Shown: piece after piece, positions 38,299-46,496 of the stretch
Position numbering within the stretch: the first letter of the stretch is position 1
How the letters are laid out: each line of letters begins with the position of its first letter
Source of the DNA: RBG-16-66-20 sp036262835
Lineage (GTDB): Bacteria; Pseudomonadota; Gammaproteobacteria; Burkholderiales; SG8-39
DNA length: 64,000 nt
Direction: 5' to 3'
NCBI GenBank assembly: GCA_036262835.1
Contig: DATAID010000092.1
Span: 1 to 64,000, forward strand
The notes under the pieces: generated by a model
What the model saw: only the letters and a program-made list of their open reading frames with translations
What the model was told of the DNA's origin: nothing
Database searches by the model: none
Position numbers and translations under genes: made by a program

Positions 38299-39134
38299 GG
38301 CTCTGCGGGTTCGAAGCCGGCCTCGACAAGCCGCTTTTCCTCATCGCCGGCCCGGATACGCTGGAGAGTCTGCAGCTCTGCCTGGACGTCGCGGGGCACG
38401 TGAAGGAGAAGGCCGGCAAGCTGAACATGCCGTACATCTTCAAGGGCTCCTTCGACAAGGCGAACCGCAGCTCGGGCAGGAGCTACCGGGGTCCCGGCAT
38501 GGCCGAGGGCCTGAAGATACTTTCCGAGATCAGGAAGCAGGTGAAGGTCCCTGTCCTGACCGATGTTCACGAGGACACGCCGATCAAGGAGGTCGCGGAC
38601 GTGGTCGACGTCCTCCAGACGCCCGCGTTCCTTTGCCGGCAGACGAACTTCATCAAAGCCGCGGCTTCCGCGGGGAAGCCGGTCAACATCAAGAAGGGCC
38701 AGTTCCTCTCTCCCTGGGAGATGAAGAACGTGGTCGACAAGGCGAAGAGCACGGGCAACGAGCAGGTGCTCGTCTGCGAGCGCGGCTTCAGCTTCGGCTA
38801 CCACAACCTGGTCGTGGATATGCGCGGCCTCGCGGCCATGCGCGAAACCGGGTGCCCGGTCGTGTTCGACGCGACGCATTCGGTGCAGCTGCCGGGCGGG
38901 CAGGGCGAGGCGAGCGGCGGCCAGCGCGAGTACATTCCGGTGCTCGCGCGCGCGGCGGTGGGCGCCGGAGTGTCGGGCGTCTTCATGGAGACGCACCCGC
39001 AGCCCGAAAAGGCGCTTTGCGACGGGCCGAATTCCTGGCCGCTTGCCATGGTGGGGGAGCTGCTCGAGACGCTCGCCGCGCTCGACGCGGTGGTGAAGAA
39101 AAACGGATTCGCTGAGAAGAAAGTGAAAAGCTGA
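38295..39134 (+). CDS. kdsA: 3-deoxy-8-phosphooctulonate (KDO-8-P) synthase
   Basis: This 279-residue enzyme condenses phosphoenolpyruvate with arabinose 5-phosphate for LPS core synthesis. Marks include YIFKGSFDKANRSSGRSYRGPG, VLTDVHEDTPIKEVADVVDVLQTPAFLCRQT, GYHNLVVDMRGL, DATHSVQLPGGQGEASGGQREY, METHPQPEKALCDGPNSW. Metal-ligand-type His, Glu and Asp are kept. In the N-terminal FLIAGPDTLES the usual Cys (metal-dependent class) or Asn (metal-free class) is Asp21, which is unusual. The GTG start overlaps pyrG, and its stop overlaps eno (TGATG). Confidence 0.97.
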   Translation: MRLCGFEAGLDKPLFLIAGPDTLESLQLCLDVAGHVKEKAGKLNMPYIFKGSFDKANRSSGRSYRGPGMAEGLKILSEIRKQVKVPVLTDVHEDTPIKEVADVVDVLQTPAFLCRQTNFIKAAASAGKPVNIKKGQFLSPWEMKNVVDKAKSTGNEQVLVCERGFSFGYHNLVVDMRGLAAMRETGCPVVFDATHSVQLPGGQGEASGGQREYIPVLARAAVGAGVSGVFMETHPQPEKALCDGPNSWPLAMVGELLETLAALDAVVKKNGFAEKKVKS

Positions 39135-40417
39135 TGAGCTCGATCGTCGATGTGGTCGCCAGGGAAATTCTCGACTCGCGGGGCAACCCCACCGTGGAGG
39201 CGGACGTGCTGCTCGAATCGGGCGCGATGGGCCGTGCCGCCGTGCCTTCGGGCGCCTCGACGGGGAGCCGCGAGGCGATCGAGTTGCGCGACGGCGATGC
39301 GAAGCGCTACGGCGGCAAGGGCGTGCTGAAGGCGGTCGAGGCGGTCAATACCGAGGTGTCCGAGGCGATCGTCGGGCTCGACGCCTCGGAGCAGGCCTTC
39401 ATCGACAGGACGCTCGTCGAGCTCGACGGCACGGACAACAAGTCGCGCATCGGAGCGAATGCGACGCTCGCCGTGTCGATGGCCGCGGCCAAGGCGGCGG
39501 CCGAGGAATCGGGGCTGCCGCTCTACCGCTACTTCGGCGGGGCCGGGCCGATGCAGATGCCGGTGCCGATGATGAACGTCGTCAACGGCGGCGCGCACGC
39601 GAACAACAGCCTCGACATGCAGGAATTCATGATCGTGCCGGTCGGCGCGAAGTCCTTCCGCGAGGCGCTGCGCTGCGGCTCCGAGGTTTTCCAGGCGCTG
39701 AAGAAGATCATCGACGGCAAGGGCATGTCGACCGCGGTGGGCGACGAGGGCGGCTTCGCGCCCAACCTGCCCACCCACGCGGCGGCGATCGAGCTGATCC
39801 TCGAGGCGATCTCCGCGGCCGGCTACGCCCCGCGCCAGGACGTGCGCATCGCGCTCGACTGCGCGGCTTCGGAATTCTTCAAGGATGGGCAGTACACGCT
39901 GGAGTCGGAAGGTAAAAATCTTTCTTCGGCCCAGTTCGTGGACTACCTGGCGGACCTGGCCGAGCGCTATCCGATCTGCTCGATCGAGGACGGCATGGCC
40001 GAGGGCGACTGGGACGGCTGGAAGCTGCTCACCGACCGGCTCGGCAAGAAGGTTCAGATCGTCGGCGACGACGTCTTCGTCACCAACACGAAGATCCTGC
40101 GCGAAGGCATCAGGAAGGGCGTCGCGAGCGCCATTCTCATCAAGGTGAACCAGATCGGCACGCTCTCCGAGACGTTCGCCGCCATCGAGCTCGCCAAGCG
40201 CGCGGCCTACGGCACGGTGATCTCGCACCGCTCGGGCGAGACCGAGGACACGACCATCGCCGACATCGCCGTGGGCGCCAATGCGCTGCAGATCAAGACC
40301 GGGTCGCTCTCGCGCTCCGATCGCAACGCGAAGTACAACCAGCTCCTGCGCATCGAGGAAGACCTCGGCGATTCGGTGAGCTATCCCGGCGCGGAGGCGT
40401 TTTCCTTCAGGCCATGA
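39134..40417 (+). CDS. eno: Enolase
   Basis: This 427-residue phosphopyruvate hydratase interconverts 2-phosphoglycerate and phosphoenolpyruvate. It begins MSSIVDVVAREILDSRGNPTVEADV and contains GASTGSREAIELRDGD, metal ligands in IALDCAASEF, CSIEDGMAEGDW and VGDDVFVTNTKIL, the catalytic Lys in ILIKVNQIGTLSETF, and the enolase signature SHRSGETEDTTIADIAV. Full-length and ordinary. It is coupled on both sides (TGATG with kdsA, ATGA with ftsB), the usual betaproteobacterial order. Confidence 0.98.
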   Translation: MSSIVDVVAREILDSRGNPTVEADVLLESGAMGRAAVPSGASTGSREAIELRDGDAKRYGGKGVLKAVEAVNTEVSEAIVGLDASEQAFIDRTLVELDGTDNKSRIGANATLAVSMAAAKAAAEESGLPLYRYFGGAGPMQMPVPMMNVVNGGAHANNSLDMQEFMIVPVGAKSFREALRCGSEVFQALKKIIDGKGMSTAVGDEGGFAPNLPTHAAAIELILEAISAAGYAPRQDVRIALDCAASEFFKDGQYTLESEGKNLSSAQFVDYLADLAERYPICSIEDGMAEGDWDGWKLLTDRLGKKVQIVGDDVFVTNTKILREGIRKGVASAILIKVNQIGTLSETFAAIELAKRAAYGTVISHRSGETEDTTIADIAVGANALQIKTGSLSRSDRNAKYNQLLRIEEDLGDSVSYPGAEAFSFRP

Positions 40418-40692
40418 GAATCCTCGCCGGCATCCTCGCCGGGCTCATCGTCGCGATCCAGTACCCGCTCTGGCTGGGCAAGGGCGGGTGGCTGCGCGTC
40501 TGGGACGTGGACCGGCAGCTCGATGCGCGCCACGAGAAGAACGCGCAGCTCGAGACCCGGAATGCCGCGCTCGCCGCCGAGGTGAGGGATCTCAAGCAGG
40601 GGTTCGACGCGATCGAGGAGCGCGCGCGCTACGAGCTCGGCATGGTGAAGGGCGACGAGGTCTTCTTCCAGGTCCCGCCCGCACGCAAGTGA
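40414..40692 (+). CDS. ftsB: Cell division protein FtsB
   Basis: This 92-residue bitopic inner-membrane protein links FtsQ and FtsL in the divisome. The N-terminal hydrophobic segment ILAGILAGLIVAIQYPLWLG is followed by the family motif GGWLRVWDVDRQLDA and a coiled coil (NAQLETRNAALAAEVRDLKQG), then the conserved ERARYELGMVKGDEVFFQV tail. It directly follows eno (ATGA overlap), as in many beta- and gammaproteobacteria. Its TGA overlaps the GTG of the amidohydrolase. Confidence 0.96.
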   Translation: MRILAGILAGLIVAIQYPLWLGKGGWLRVWDVDRQLDARHEKNAQLETRNAALAAEVRDLKQGFDAIEERARYELGMVKGDEVFFQVPPARK

Positions 40693-41915
40693 ACCGCATC
40701 GCGTTTCGCAACGCGGCCCTGTTCGATAGCCGCAAGGGAGTCCTGCGTCGCGGCGCAACCGTCCTCATCGAGGGCGAGCGGATTTCGCACGTCGCCTTCC
40801 AAAACGTCAAAGCGGCGGATTTCAGGAGCTTCGACCTCAAGGGCAAGGCCTTGCTTCCCGGGCTGATCGACTGCCATGTGCATGTGACTGCGACCACGCA
40901 TGACATCGTCCGCCTCTCGGCCCAGCCGCCCTCGCTCATCACGGCGCTGTCCAAGGATATTCTGGAAGGCATGCTGCTGCGCGGCTTCACCACGGTGCGC
41001 GACGCCGCGGGCGCCGACTTCGGCCTGCAGGAAGCGGTCGAGCGCGGGCTCTTCGCCGGGCCGCGGCTTTTCATTGCCGGCTGGCCGCTCACGCAGACCG
41101 GCGGGCACGCGGATGCGCGGCCGCGCGGCGCGAAAACGATGTTCTGCACCTGCGCAGGCCTCGGGCTCTTTGGCGCGATTTGCGACGGCGTGGCGGAGGT
41201 GCGCCGCGCCGCGCGCGAGCAGCTGAGGAACGGCGCGAACCACCTCAAGGTCATGGCGGGCGGCGGCGTGATGAGCCCCAACGACCCGATCGAGGGCGCG
41301 CAGTACTCGGTCGAGGAGATGCGCGCGATCTGCGAGGAAGCCGAGAACGCCGGCAAATACGTGATGGCGCACGCCTATTCGCCGCGCTCGATCGAGCGCG
41401 CGGTCGGGGCGGGGGTGCGCTCGATCGAGCATGGCAACCTGCTCGATGCGCGCTCGGCGCGCGCGATGAAGACCGAAGGCGCCTACCTGGTGCCCACGCT
41501 CGCAACCTATTCGGCCCTCGCTGCCGATGCGAATCTCGGGCTCACGCCGGAGATGCTGGAGAAGCTCGAGCGCGTGAAAGCACGCGGCGTGGACGCGATC
41601 CGGCGCGCAAAAGCCGAGGGCATCCCGATCGCCTTCGGCACCGACCTCCTCGGCCACATGCACGCTTTCCAGTCCGAGGAGTTCGGCCTGCGCCTGCCCG
41701 CCATGAAGCCGGCCGAAATCCTGCAGAGCGCGACCAGCGTGGGCGCCGAGCTGGTCGGCCAGTCAGGAAAGCTCGGCGTGATCGCGCCCGGCGCGGCCGC
41801 CGACCTGATCGTCGCGGCAGGAGATCCTCTGAAGGACCTCGCCCCGCTGAGGAAGCCCGAGAAGGGGCTCCTTGCGGTGATGAAAGCGGGGCGGTTCTAC
41901 CGAAACAGGCTCTAG
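40689..41915 (+). CDS. Metal-dependent amidohydrolase (imidazolonepropionase/prolidase-like)
   Basis: This 408-residue TIM-barrel amidohydrolase has the HxH metal site in LIDCHVHVTATTHD, a Lys in NHLKVMAGGGVMSP, the two later His residues in KYVMAHAYSP and SIEHGNLL, and the metal Asp in IAFGTDLLGHMHAF. The N- and C-terminal strands form the usual composite beta domain (PGLIDCHVH ... APGAAADLIVAAGDPL). Relatives hydrolyse cyclic amides, dipeptides or lactones; substrate is not predictable. GTG 40689 overlaps the ftsB stop (GTGA), so this catabolic-looking gene rides on the housekeeping operon. Confidence 0.9.
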   Translation: MNRIAFRNAALFDSRKGVLRRGATVLIEGERISHVAFQNVKAADFRSFDLKGKALLPGLIDCHVHVTATTHDIVRLSAQPPSLITALSKDILEGMLLRGFTTVRDAAGADFGLQEAVERGLFAGPRLFIAGWPLTQTGGHADARPRGAKTMFCTCAGLGLFGAICDGVAEVRRAAREQLRNGANHLKVMAGGGVMSPNDPIEGAQYSVEEMRAICEEAENAGKYVMAHAYSPRSIERAVGAGVRSIEHGNLLDARSARAMKTEGAYLVPTLATYSALAADANLGLTPEMLEKLERVKARGVDAIRRAKAEGIPIAFGTDLLGHMHAFQSEEFGLRLPAMKPAEILQSATSVGAELVGQSGKLGVIAPGAAADLIVAAGDPLKDLAPLRKPEKGLLAVMKAGRFYRNRL

Positions 41916-41919
41916 CCGG

Positions 41920-43485
41920 CTACTTCACCGTCGCGTAGCGCGCTTCCGGGCGGTCGTCGGACTTGTAGACCGTCTCGACGCTCTTCTTCATCGCCCAGGG
42001 CCGCAGCTGGTGGTGCAGCGGCACGTAGTAGTACTGGTCGCGCGTGATCGTGAGCGCCTCGCGGATCATGGCGTCGCGCTTCTTCACGTCGGTCTCGATG
42101 TTGATGGCGTCGATGAGCGAATCGAGCTTCGGGTCGCTGACGCGGCCGAGGTTGAAGCTGCCGGCGGCTCCGGTCGTCTTGGTGTGCAGCAGCGAGAAGA
42201 GCGAGTAGTTCGCGTCGAAGTTCGCCACGCCCCAGCCCAGCATGTAGGCGTCGTGGTCGAACTTCTGGATCTTCGCGATCCACAGCGGCATGGTCTGCGC
42301 GAGCAGCTTCGCCTTCAGGCCGATCTTCGCCCACATGCCGACGAGCGCCTGGCAGATCTCCTCGTCGTTCACGTAGCGGTTGTTCGGGCAGTCGAGCTCG
42401 AAGGAAAAGCCGTTCGGGTAGCCGGCCTCGGCGAGCAGCTTCTTCGCGCCCTCGGCGTCGACCTTCATGGGCTGATCGAGGTCCTTCGACCAGCCGTGCA
42501 CGCTGGGGGCGACCATGATCGCCGCCGGGATCGACAGGCCGCGCATGGTGACGCGCTTGATCGCCTCGCGGTCGACCGCCATGTTGAGCGCCTTGCGCAC
42601 GCGGATGTCCTTGAAGGGGTTCTTGCCCTTCACGTCCGAGTACTTGAGCTCGGGGCTGAACTGGTCCATGCCGATGAAGATGGTGCGGTTCTCGGCGCCT
42701 TCCATGACCTTCAGCTTCGCGTCCTTCTGCAGCCGCGCCACGTCCTGCGTCGGCAGGTCGGTGAGGAGGTCGACGTCGCCCGAGAGCAGGGCGGCGACGC
42801 GGGTCGCGTCCGACTTGATCGGCGTGTAGATCACCTCGGTGACGTTGCCGCTGATCTTGTCCCACCAGCCCGGGTAGGCCTGCATGACGATGCGCTTGTC
42901 GGGCTCCCACGCCTTGATCATGTAGGGACCGGTGCCGTTGGTGTTGCGCGAGGCGTAGGTTTCCTCCTTCGCCTTGTAGTCCTGCACGTGCGTCGACTTG
43001 TTCTTCTCCGACCACGATTTGCTCATGATGCGGAAATCGACCAGGTTCTTGAGGAGCACCGGGTTCGGGCCCGAGAGGATCAGGTCCACGGTGAAGTCGT
43101 CGATCTTCTTCACTTCCTTCACGCCCTGCACGTAGATCTGCATCGTGCCCTGCGGCTCGAGGATCCGGGTGTACGAGAAGACGACGTCGTCGGCCGTGAA
43201 AGGCGTGCCGTCCTGGAACTTGACGTTCTTGCGCAGGTTGAAGCGCCACTGCGTGGGCGAGACTTCCTTCCAGCTGGCCGCGAGGCAGGGCTGGATGGAG
43301 AAGTCCTTGTCGAACCGGACCAGGCCCTCGTAGACGTGCTGCATGATGCCGTTGGTGGTGGCGTGGTTCTGCGAATGCGGGTCCATCGTCAGGATGTCGT
43401 TCTGCGCGGCCCATTTGAGCGTCACGGCCTGCGCCGGCGCGGCGATCGCCACGGCGATCAAAAGCAGCATGCGGATCAAGTACAT
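41920..43485 (-). CDS. ABC transporter substrate-binding protein, peptide/nickel (family 5) type
   Basis: A 521-residue periplasmic binding protein. Signal peptide MYLIRMLLLIAVAIAAPAQA is followed by VTLKWAAQNDILTMDPHSQNHATTNGIMQHVYEGLVRFDKDFSIQPCLAASWKEVSPTQWRFNLRKNVKFQDG, the classic DppA/OppA opening. FTADDVVFSYTRIL and the long two-lobed body fit. ATG 43485 has a GGAGGGAG ribosome site; an upstream in-frame ATG at 43500 lies ahead of that site and is less likely. No permease or ATPase genes follow; it is an orphan binding protein whose partners must be elsewhere. Divergent from the PhyH gene. Confidence 0.92.
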   Translation of the reverse strand: MYLIRMLLLIAVAIAAPAQAVTLKWAAQNDILTMDPHSQNHATTNGIMQHVYEGLVRFDKDFSIQPCLAASWKEVSPTQWRFNLRKNVKFQDGTPFTADDVVFSYTRILEPQGTMQIYVQGVKEVKKIDDFTVDLILSGPNPVLLKNLVDFRIMSKSWSEKNKSTHVQDYKAKEETYASRNTNGTGPYMIKAWEPDKRIVMQAYPGWWDKISGNVTEVIYTPIKSDATRVAALLSGDVDLLTDLPTQDVARLQKDAKLKVMEGAENRTIFIGMDQFSPELKYSDVKGKNPFKDIRVRKALNMAVDREAIKRVTMRGLSIPAAIMVAPSVHGWSKDLDQPMKVDAEGAKKLLAEAGYPNGFSFELDCPNNRYVNDEEICQALVGMWAKIGLKAKLLAQTMPLWIAKIQKFDHDAYMLGWGVANFDANYSLFSLLHTKTTGAAGSFNLGRVSDPKLDSLIDAINIETDVKKRDAMIREALTITRDQYYYVPLHHQLRPWAMKKSVETVYKSDDRPEARYATVK

Positions 43486-43509
43486 GGTCTCCCTCCTCAA
43501 GGAAGAACC

Positions 43510-43516
43510 TATAATA
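43510..43516. promoter_or_regulatory. Bidirectional -10 element between binding-protein and PhyH genes
   Basis: TATAATA in the 53-base divergent gap. Forward it is a perfect TATAAT giving a start near 43522 and a 17-base leader with an AGGAGG site for the PhyH gene. Backward TATTAT (5/6) would give a ~19-base leader with a GGAGGGAG site for the binding protein. No clear -35 is seen for either. Confidence 0.55.
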
Positions 43517-43538
43517 CACGGGCGCAGGAGGTTCGCCC

Positions 43539-44384
43539 ATGAAACTGACCCCGACCCAGATCGAGTCCTTCGATCGCGACGGCTACCTGTTTTTCCCGGC
43601 TCTCTTCAAGCCGCAGGAGATCAAGACGCTGCTCGACGAGGTGCCCGCGCTCTATGCGCAGCGGCGTCCCGAGAACGTGCGCGAGAAGACGGGCGACGTC
43701 GTGCGCACGAATTTCGCGGCGCACATGTACAGCGCGCCTTTCGCGCGCCTCGCGCGTCACCCGCGCATGGTCGAGCCGGTGAAGCAGCTTTTCGGCGAAG
43801 ACGTGTACATGCACCAGTTCAAGATCAACGGCAAGCAGGCCTTCGACGGCGACGTGTGGCAGTGGCACCAGGACTACGGCACCTGGCGGGCGGACGACCA
43901 GATGCCCGAGGCGCGCGCCATGAACGTCGCGATCTTCCTCGACGAGGTGAACGAATTCAACGGGCCGCTCATGTTCATTCCGGGCAGCCACAAGCTGGGC
44001 GTGCTCGACGCGGCGCACGACCTCACGACCACGAGCTACCCGCTATGGACCATCAACAACGAGACGATCGCCAGGCTCGTCGAGCGCGGCGGAATCGTCG
44101 CGCCGAAGGGCGTGGCGGGCTCGATGATCCTTTTCCACGGCTGCCTCGTGCACGCCTCGACGTCGAACCTCTCGCCGTGGAACCGCGTGAGCGTGTACCT
44201 GTCGCTATGCGCGGTCTCGAACCACATCCGCCGCTTCAAGCGCCCGGGCTACATCGCGCACCGCGACTTTTCGCCGATCCAGTGCCTGCCCGACGACTGC
44301 CTGACGAAGGCCTACGACGTGCCGCTGCCGTGGAAGAACGGCACGCCGGCCGAGGAGCTGCAGGGAAGCCTCAAGGCGGCGTAG
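43539..44384 (+). CDS. Phytanoyl-CoA dioxygenase family protein (PhyH)
   Basis: This 281-residue Fe(II)/2-oxoglutarate-dependent dioxygenase has the facial-triad H-x-D in WQWHQDYGTWR (His110, Asp112) and the distal His in FHGCLVHASTSNLSPWNRVSVYLS (His205, followed by the 2-oxoglutarate Arg). FLDEVNEFNGPLMFIPGSHKLG is the typical central strand. The family hydroxylates CoA esters, amino acids or small metabolites; substrate is unknown here. A strong AGGAGG ribosome site and TATAAT box precede the ATG. Confidence 0.93.
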   Translation: MKLTPTQIESFDRDGYLFFPALFKPQEIKTLLDEVPALYAQRRPENVREKTGDVVRTNFAAHMYSAPFARLARHPRMVEPVKQLFGEDVYMHQFKINGKQAFDGDVWQWHQDYGTWRADDQMPEARAMNVAIFLDEVNEFNGPLMFIPGSHKLGVLDAAHDLTTTSYPLWTINNETIARLVERGGIVAPKGVAGSMILFHGCLVHASTSNLSPWNRVSVYLSLCAVSNHIRRFKRPGYIAHRDFSPIQCLPDDCLTKAYDVPLPWKNGTPAEELQGSLKAA

Positions 44385-44391
44385 GCAGCGA

Positions 44392-45147
44392 ATGCCCCTC
44401 GCCATCGTCGTTCTCGTCATCCAGGCGTGCTTCGCGTATCACGCGCTGAAGACGGGGCGGCCCTACTGGTGGATCTTCATCATCATGGGATTCCCGGTCA
44501 TGGGCTGCCTCATCTACTACTTTGTCGAGGTCTGGCCGAACACGCGCGAGTCCACGAAAGCGGCGCGAGCCGTGCAGAAGGCGGTGGACGGCCTCTCGCG
44601 CAGGATGGAGCCCGACAAGGAGCTCAAGCGGCGTCTGGCCGAGCTCGAGCTCAACCCGAGCGTGGATAACAAGCTTTCGCTCGCCGCCGAATGCATGGCG
44701 AGCCATCTTCCCGGCGAGGCCGCCAAGCTCTATCGGAGCTGTCTCGTCGGCCCTTATTCGGCGGATCCGCACATCAAGCTTGCGCTGGCGCTCGCCGAGC
44801 TCGCCGCAGACGATCCGGCGGGCGCCCGGATCACGGCGAGCGGCCTGCTCGCGCAGCATGCCGGCTACAGGACGGGGGAGGTGTCCCTCATCCTTGCGCG
44901 CGCCTGCGAGGCGCTCGGCGAAATGCCCGCTGCGGAAGGCGCCTACGCGGAGGCCGTCAAGGCCTGCTCCGGAGAGGAAGCGCGCTATCGCTATGCATCG
45001 ATGCTCAAAGCGGCGGGGCAGGAGGAGCGGGCGCGCGCGCTCTTTGCCGAAATCGTCAAATACAGCGAACGCTCGCCCGAGCACTATCAAGAAACCCAGG
45101 CAGACTGGATCAAGGCGGCGCGCCGAGAGCTGGAGGTGGCACGGTGA
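44392..45147 (+). CDS. Membrane-anchored TPR-like protein, 251 aa
   Basis: The protein starts with two hydrophobic segments (LAIVVLVIQACFAYHALKTG and PYWWIFIIMGFPVMGCLIYYFVEV), followed by a cytoplasmic helical region. From about residue 95 onward, repeated helix pairs such as MASHLPGEAAKLYRSCLVG, HIKLALALAELAADDPAGA, VSLILARACEALGEMPAAEGAYAEAV and YASMLKAAGQEERARALFAEIV look like tetratricopeptide repeats. A scaffolding or assembly role is likely but no specific function is known. It starts 7 bases after the PhyH stop and overlaps the next gene by 4 bases (GTGA). Confidence 0.78.
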   Translation: MPLAIVVLVIQACFAYHALKTGRPYWWIFIIMGFPVMGCLIYYFVEVWPNTRESTKAARAVQKAVDGLSRRMEPDKELKRRLAELELNPSVDNKLSLAAECMASHLPGEAAKLYRSCLVGPYSADPHIKLALALAELAADDPAGARITASGLLAQHAGYRTGEVSLILARACEALGEMPAAEGAYAEAVKACSGEEARYRYASMLKAAGQEERARALFAEIVKYSERSPEHYQETQADWIKAARRELEVAR

Positions 45148-46496
45148 ATCTTCATGCAATGCTCAAGACCCGGGAAGCGGAGGATAAGCCGCTCCGCGTA
45201 GGACTGATCGGCGCCGGCAAGTTTGCCGCGATGTACCTCGCGCAGGTGCCGAAGACGCCGGGCATCCGGCTCGCGCGCATCGCGGATCTTGCGCCCGACA
45301 ACGCACGCGCCAACCTGGCAAGGGTCGGCTGGTCGAAAGAGCGGATTCAGAAGACGCCGATCACCGACGACTGGCAAAAGCTCGTCGCAGATCCCGGGAT
45401 CGATATCGTCATCGAGGCGACGGGCAATCCGGTGGCCGCGGTGGAGCACGTCCTCGCGGCGTTCAGGAACCGCAAGCACGTCGTGATGGTGACCGTCGAA
45501 GCCGACGCGTTCGTCGGGCCGTTGCTTGCGCAGAAGGCGAAGGAAGCCGGCGTCGTCTACAGCCTCGCTTACGGCGACCAGCCGGCGCTGATCTGCGACC
45601 TGGTGGATTGGGCACGCACGGCGGGTTTCCCGGTAGTGGCGGCGGGGCGCGGGCACAAGTGGTTGCCGCATTTCGCGCAATCGACGCCCGAGACGGTGTG
45701 GGGCCATTACGGACTGACGCCGGAGCAGGCCCGGATCGGCGGGCTCAACCCGAAGATGTTCAATTCGTTCCTCGACGGCTCCAAGCCCGCGATCGAGACG
45801 AGCGCGGTGTGCAATGCCACCGGCCTTACGCCGGCGCCCGAAGGCTTGCTCTATCCCGCCGGGCCGATCGACGAGATTCCCAACCTGATGCGGCCGAAGT
45901 CCGAAGGCGGCGTGCTGCACCACAAGGGGCAGGTCGAGGTCGTCTCGTCGCTGACGAAAGCGGGCGAGACGATTCCCTACGACATCCGCTTCGGCGTCTT
46001 TGTCGTCTTCGAAGGCGAGACGGACTACATCCAGCGCTGCTTCTCGGAGTACGGCGTGAAGACGGATTCGTCCGGCCGCTACGCATGCCTGTACAAGCGC
46101 TGGCACCTGATCGGCCTGGAGGTCGGCATCTCGGTTGCCTCGGTCGGCCTGCGCGGCGAGCCGACGGGCTGCGCCACCGGCTGGCGGGCGGATGCGGTCG
46201 CCATTGCCAAAAAAGACTTGAGGGAAAAAGAAATTCTCGATGGAGAGGGCGGCTATACCGTCGTCGGCCGTCTCATGCCCGCCGCCGATTCGCTCGCGCA
46301 GGGCTGCCTCCCCCTCGGCCTCGCGCACAACGTGAAGATGCTGAAGCCGGTCGCCGCCGGCCAGCCGGTCAGGTGGACCGACGTCGCCTGCGACGCGAGC
46401 CTGCCCGCCGTGAAGCTGCGCCGGGAGCTCGAGGCTTCAGCCGCTTCAGGTAGCGATACATCTCGGTATGGTCCGCCCCGCCGGGCAGCCGGCTGA
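45144..46496 (+). CDS. NAD(P)-binding oxidoreductase with C-terminal SAF domain
   Basis: A 450-residue homoserine-dehydrogenase-like protein. The Rossmann motif is RVGLIGAGKFAAMYLAQVPK, followed by IVIEATGNPVAAVEHVLAAF. The C-terminal ~75 residues are a SAF (antifreeze/FlgA-like) domain: AIAKKDLREKEILDGEGGYTVVGRLMPA... LPLGLAHNVKMLKPVAAGQPVRWTDV. Proteins of this build occur in sugar-acid catabolism, but I cannot name the substrate. The family's normal end is near LRRELEA; here a further ~20 residues (SGSDTSRYGPPRRAAG) are read from sequence antisense to the neighbouring dehydrogenase. The two genes overlap tail to tail by 128 bases. Confidence 0.85.
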   Translation: MNLHAMLKTREAEDKPLRVGLIGAGKFAAMYLAQVPKTPGIRLARIADLAPDNARANLARVGWSKERIQKTPITDDWQKLVADPGIDIVIEATGNPVAAVEHVLAAFRNRKHVVMVTVEADAFVGPLLAQKAKEAGVVYSLAYGDQPALICDLVDWARTAGFPVVAAGRGHKWLPHFAQSTPETVWGHYGLTPEQARIGGLNPKMFNSFLDGSKPAIETSAVCNATGLTPAPEGLLYPAGPIDEIPNLMRPKSEGGVLHHKGQVEVVSSLTKAGETIPYDIRFGVFVVFEGETDYIQRCFSEYGVKTDSSGRYACLYKRWHLIGLEVGISVASVGLRGEPTGCATGWRADAVAIAKKDLREKEILDGEGGYTVVGRLMPAADSLAQGCLPLGLAHNVKMLKPVAAGQPVRWTDVACDASLPAVKLRRELEASAASGSDTSRYGPPRRAAG

